DNA of 64,000 nucleotides from NCBI RefSeq assembly GCF_004214835.1, contig NZ_PIQJ01000001.1, positions 1 to 64,000 of the forward strand, given 5' to 3'. Below the pieces are notes generated by a model. The model was not told the origin of the DNA, made no database searches, and saw nothing but the letters and a program-made list of their open reading frames with translations. Shown piece by piece: positions 63,654 to 64,000 of this stretch. This stretch comes from Pseudidiomarina tainanensis (GTDB lineage: Bacteria; Pseudomonadota; Gammaproteobacteria; Enterobacterales; Alteromonadaceae). The translations under genes and the position numbers were made by a program. Within the stretch, counting starts at the first letter, position 1; each line of letters begins with the position of its first letter.

Positions 63654-64000
63654 AACAGCTCATTTTGGCAATATCATTGTTTGTTTTGAGTGCGGTTTCT
63701 GCGCAAGCAGCAACCGTTCGCACAGAGGTGATAGCTGATAAGTTAAACTATCCATGGTCGGTCGCTGAGCTTCCAGAGGGCGGGTTTTTGGTGACAGAGC
63801 GCTCGGGGCAGTTGCTGTATGCGAGCGACAGTGGTGATAAGCAAGTCATCAAATTAGACCTGCCAGATCTTTATGCGACGGCTCAGGCGGGTTTGTTTGA
63901 AGTGTTGTTGACACCAGATTTTGTAACCTCACGCGAACTCGTTATTAGCTATTCATGCGGCACCGAAGACGCCAATAATACCTGTGTTGTGCGTACAAAA
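63650..64000 (+). CDS. PQQ-dependent sugar dehydrogenase, 5' part (runs off the window)
   Basis: 117 codons visible, open to the right edge. Signal peptide (MKQLILAISLFVLSAVSAQA) followed by ADKLNYPWSVAELPEGGFLV, TERSGQL and the AQAGLFEVLLTPDF blade, the start of the soluble aldose dehydrogenase propeller. It is a diverged paralogue of the enzyme at 14883-16019 (compare LNKPWGMAFLPSGDLLITEK); it has GLFEVLL where that one has GLLDVAV. The catalytic residues lie beyond the edge. Confidence 0.85.
   Translation, partial: MKQLILAISLFVLSAVSAQAATVRTEVIADKLNYPWSVAELPEGGFLVTERSGQLLYASDSGDKQVIKLDLPDLYATAQAGLFEVLLTPDFVTSRELVISYSCGTEDANNTCVVRTK

Overview
The window reads as chromosomal DNA of a marine gammaproteobacterium of the Alteromonadales, most likely Idiomarinaceae (Idiomarina or Pseudidiomarina). 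This rests on the 16S rRNA 5' end, the gidA-oriC-mioC arrangement, the mnmG-rsmG-parAB-atp-glmUS order and the style of the proteins. It is an inference, because no database search was possible. The window contains the chromosomal replication origin near 58.0 kb.

Layout, left to right. 1-626: 5' end of a 16S gene on the minus strand with its leader (boxA) and two tandem promoters. 0.6-12 kb: a gamma-carbonic-anhydrase-like protein; the SOS mutagenesis cassette imuA-imuB-dnaE2 behind a LexA box; a YihG-like acyltransferase; srkA-dsbA and ccoG; an M20-type amidohydrolase. 12-14.3 kb: the peroxide unit ahpC-ahpD with divergent oxyR. 14.3-24 kb: a PQQ-dependent sugar dehydrogenase followed at once by a TonB receptor resembling the PQQ importer PqqU/YncD, a convergent sigma-54 two-component system, a DUF4168 protein, a PfpI-like protein and a YdbS/YdbT pair. 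24-37.4 kb: a composite EAL protein, a methyltransferase-like protein, a gamma-glutamylcyclotransferase, a seven-gene minus-strand operon (yccF, dehydrogenase, pldA, yhiI-rbbA-yhhJ-like exporter, DUF4442), a BON lipoprotein, yghU and glsB. 37.4-40.2 kb: a padR operon with tandem operators and a cation diffusion facilitator. 40.2-43.1 kb: a small accessory pocket with two toxin-antitoxin pairs, small membrane proteins and an Abi/HEPN gene, lying directly downstream of glmS. 43.2-57.8 kb: glmS, glmU, atpCDGAHFEBI, parB, parA, rsmG, mnmG. 57.8-58.2 kb: oriC. 58.1-64 kb: mioC, a MASE1-degenerate-GGDEF protein, then a plus-strand cluster of an M1 metallopeptidase, a DUF6702 protein, a small membrane protein and the start of a second PQQ-type sugar dehydrogenase.

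Most of the window is conserved core. The most notable accessory observations are these. (1) A ccdAB-type module at 41.1-41.7 kb has an antitoxin with a ParD-like head and a CcdA-like tail, and a CcdB whose residues 17-29 are scrambled by two compensating frameshifts. (2) A dehydrogenase-PqqU pair looks like a PQQ scavenging unit. (3) Two near-identical dyads control padR. (4) oriC carries three abutting 13-mer-like repeats. I see no CRISPR array, insertion sequence, prophage or complete transposon.
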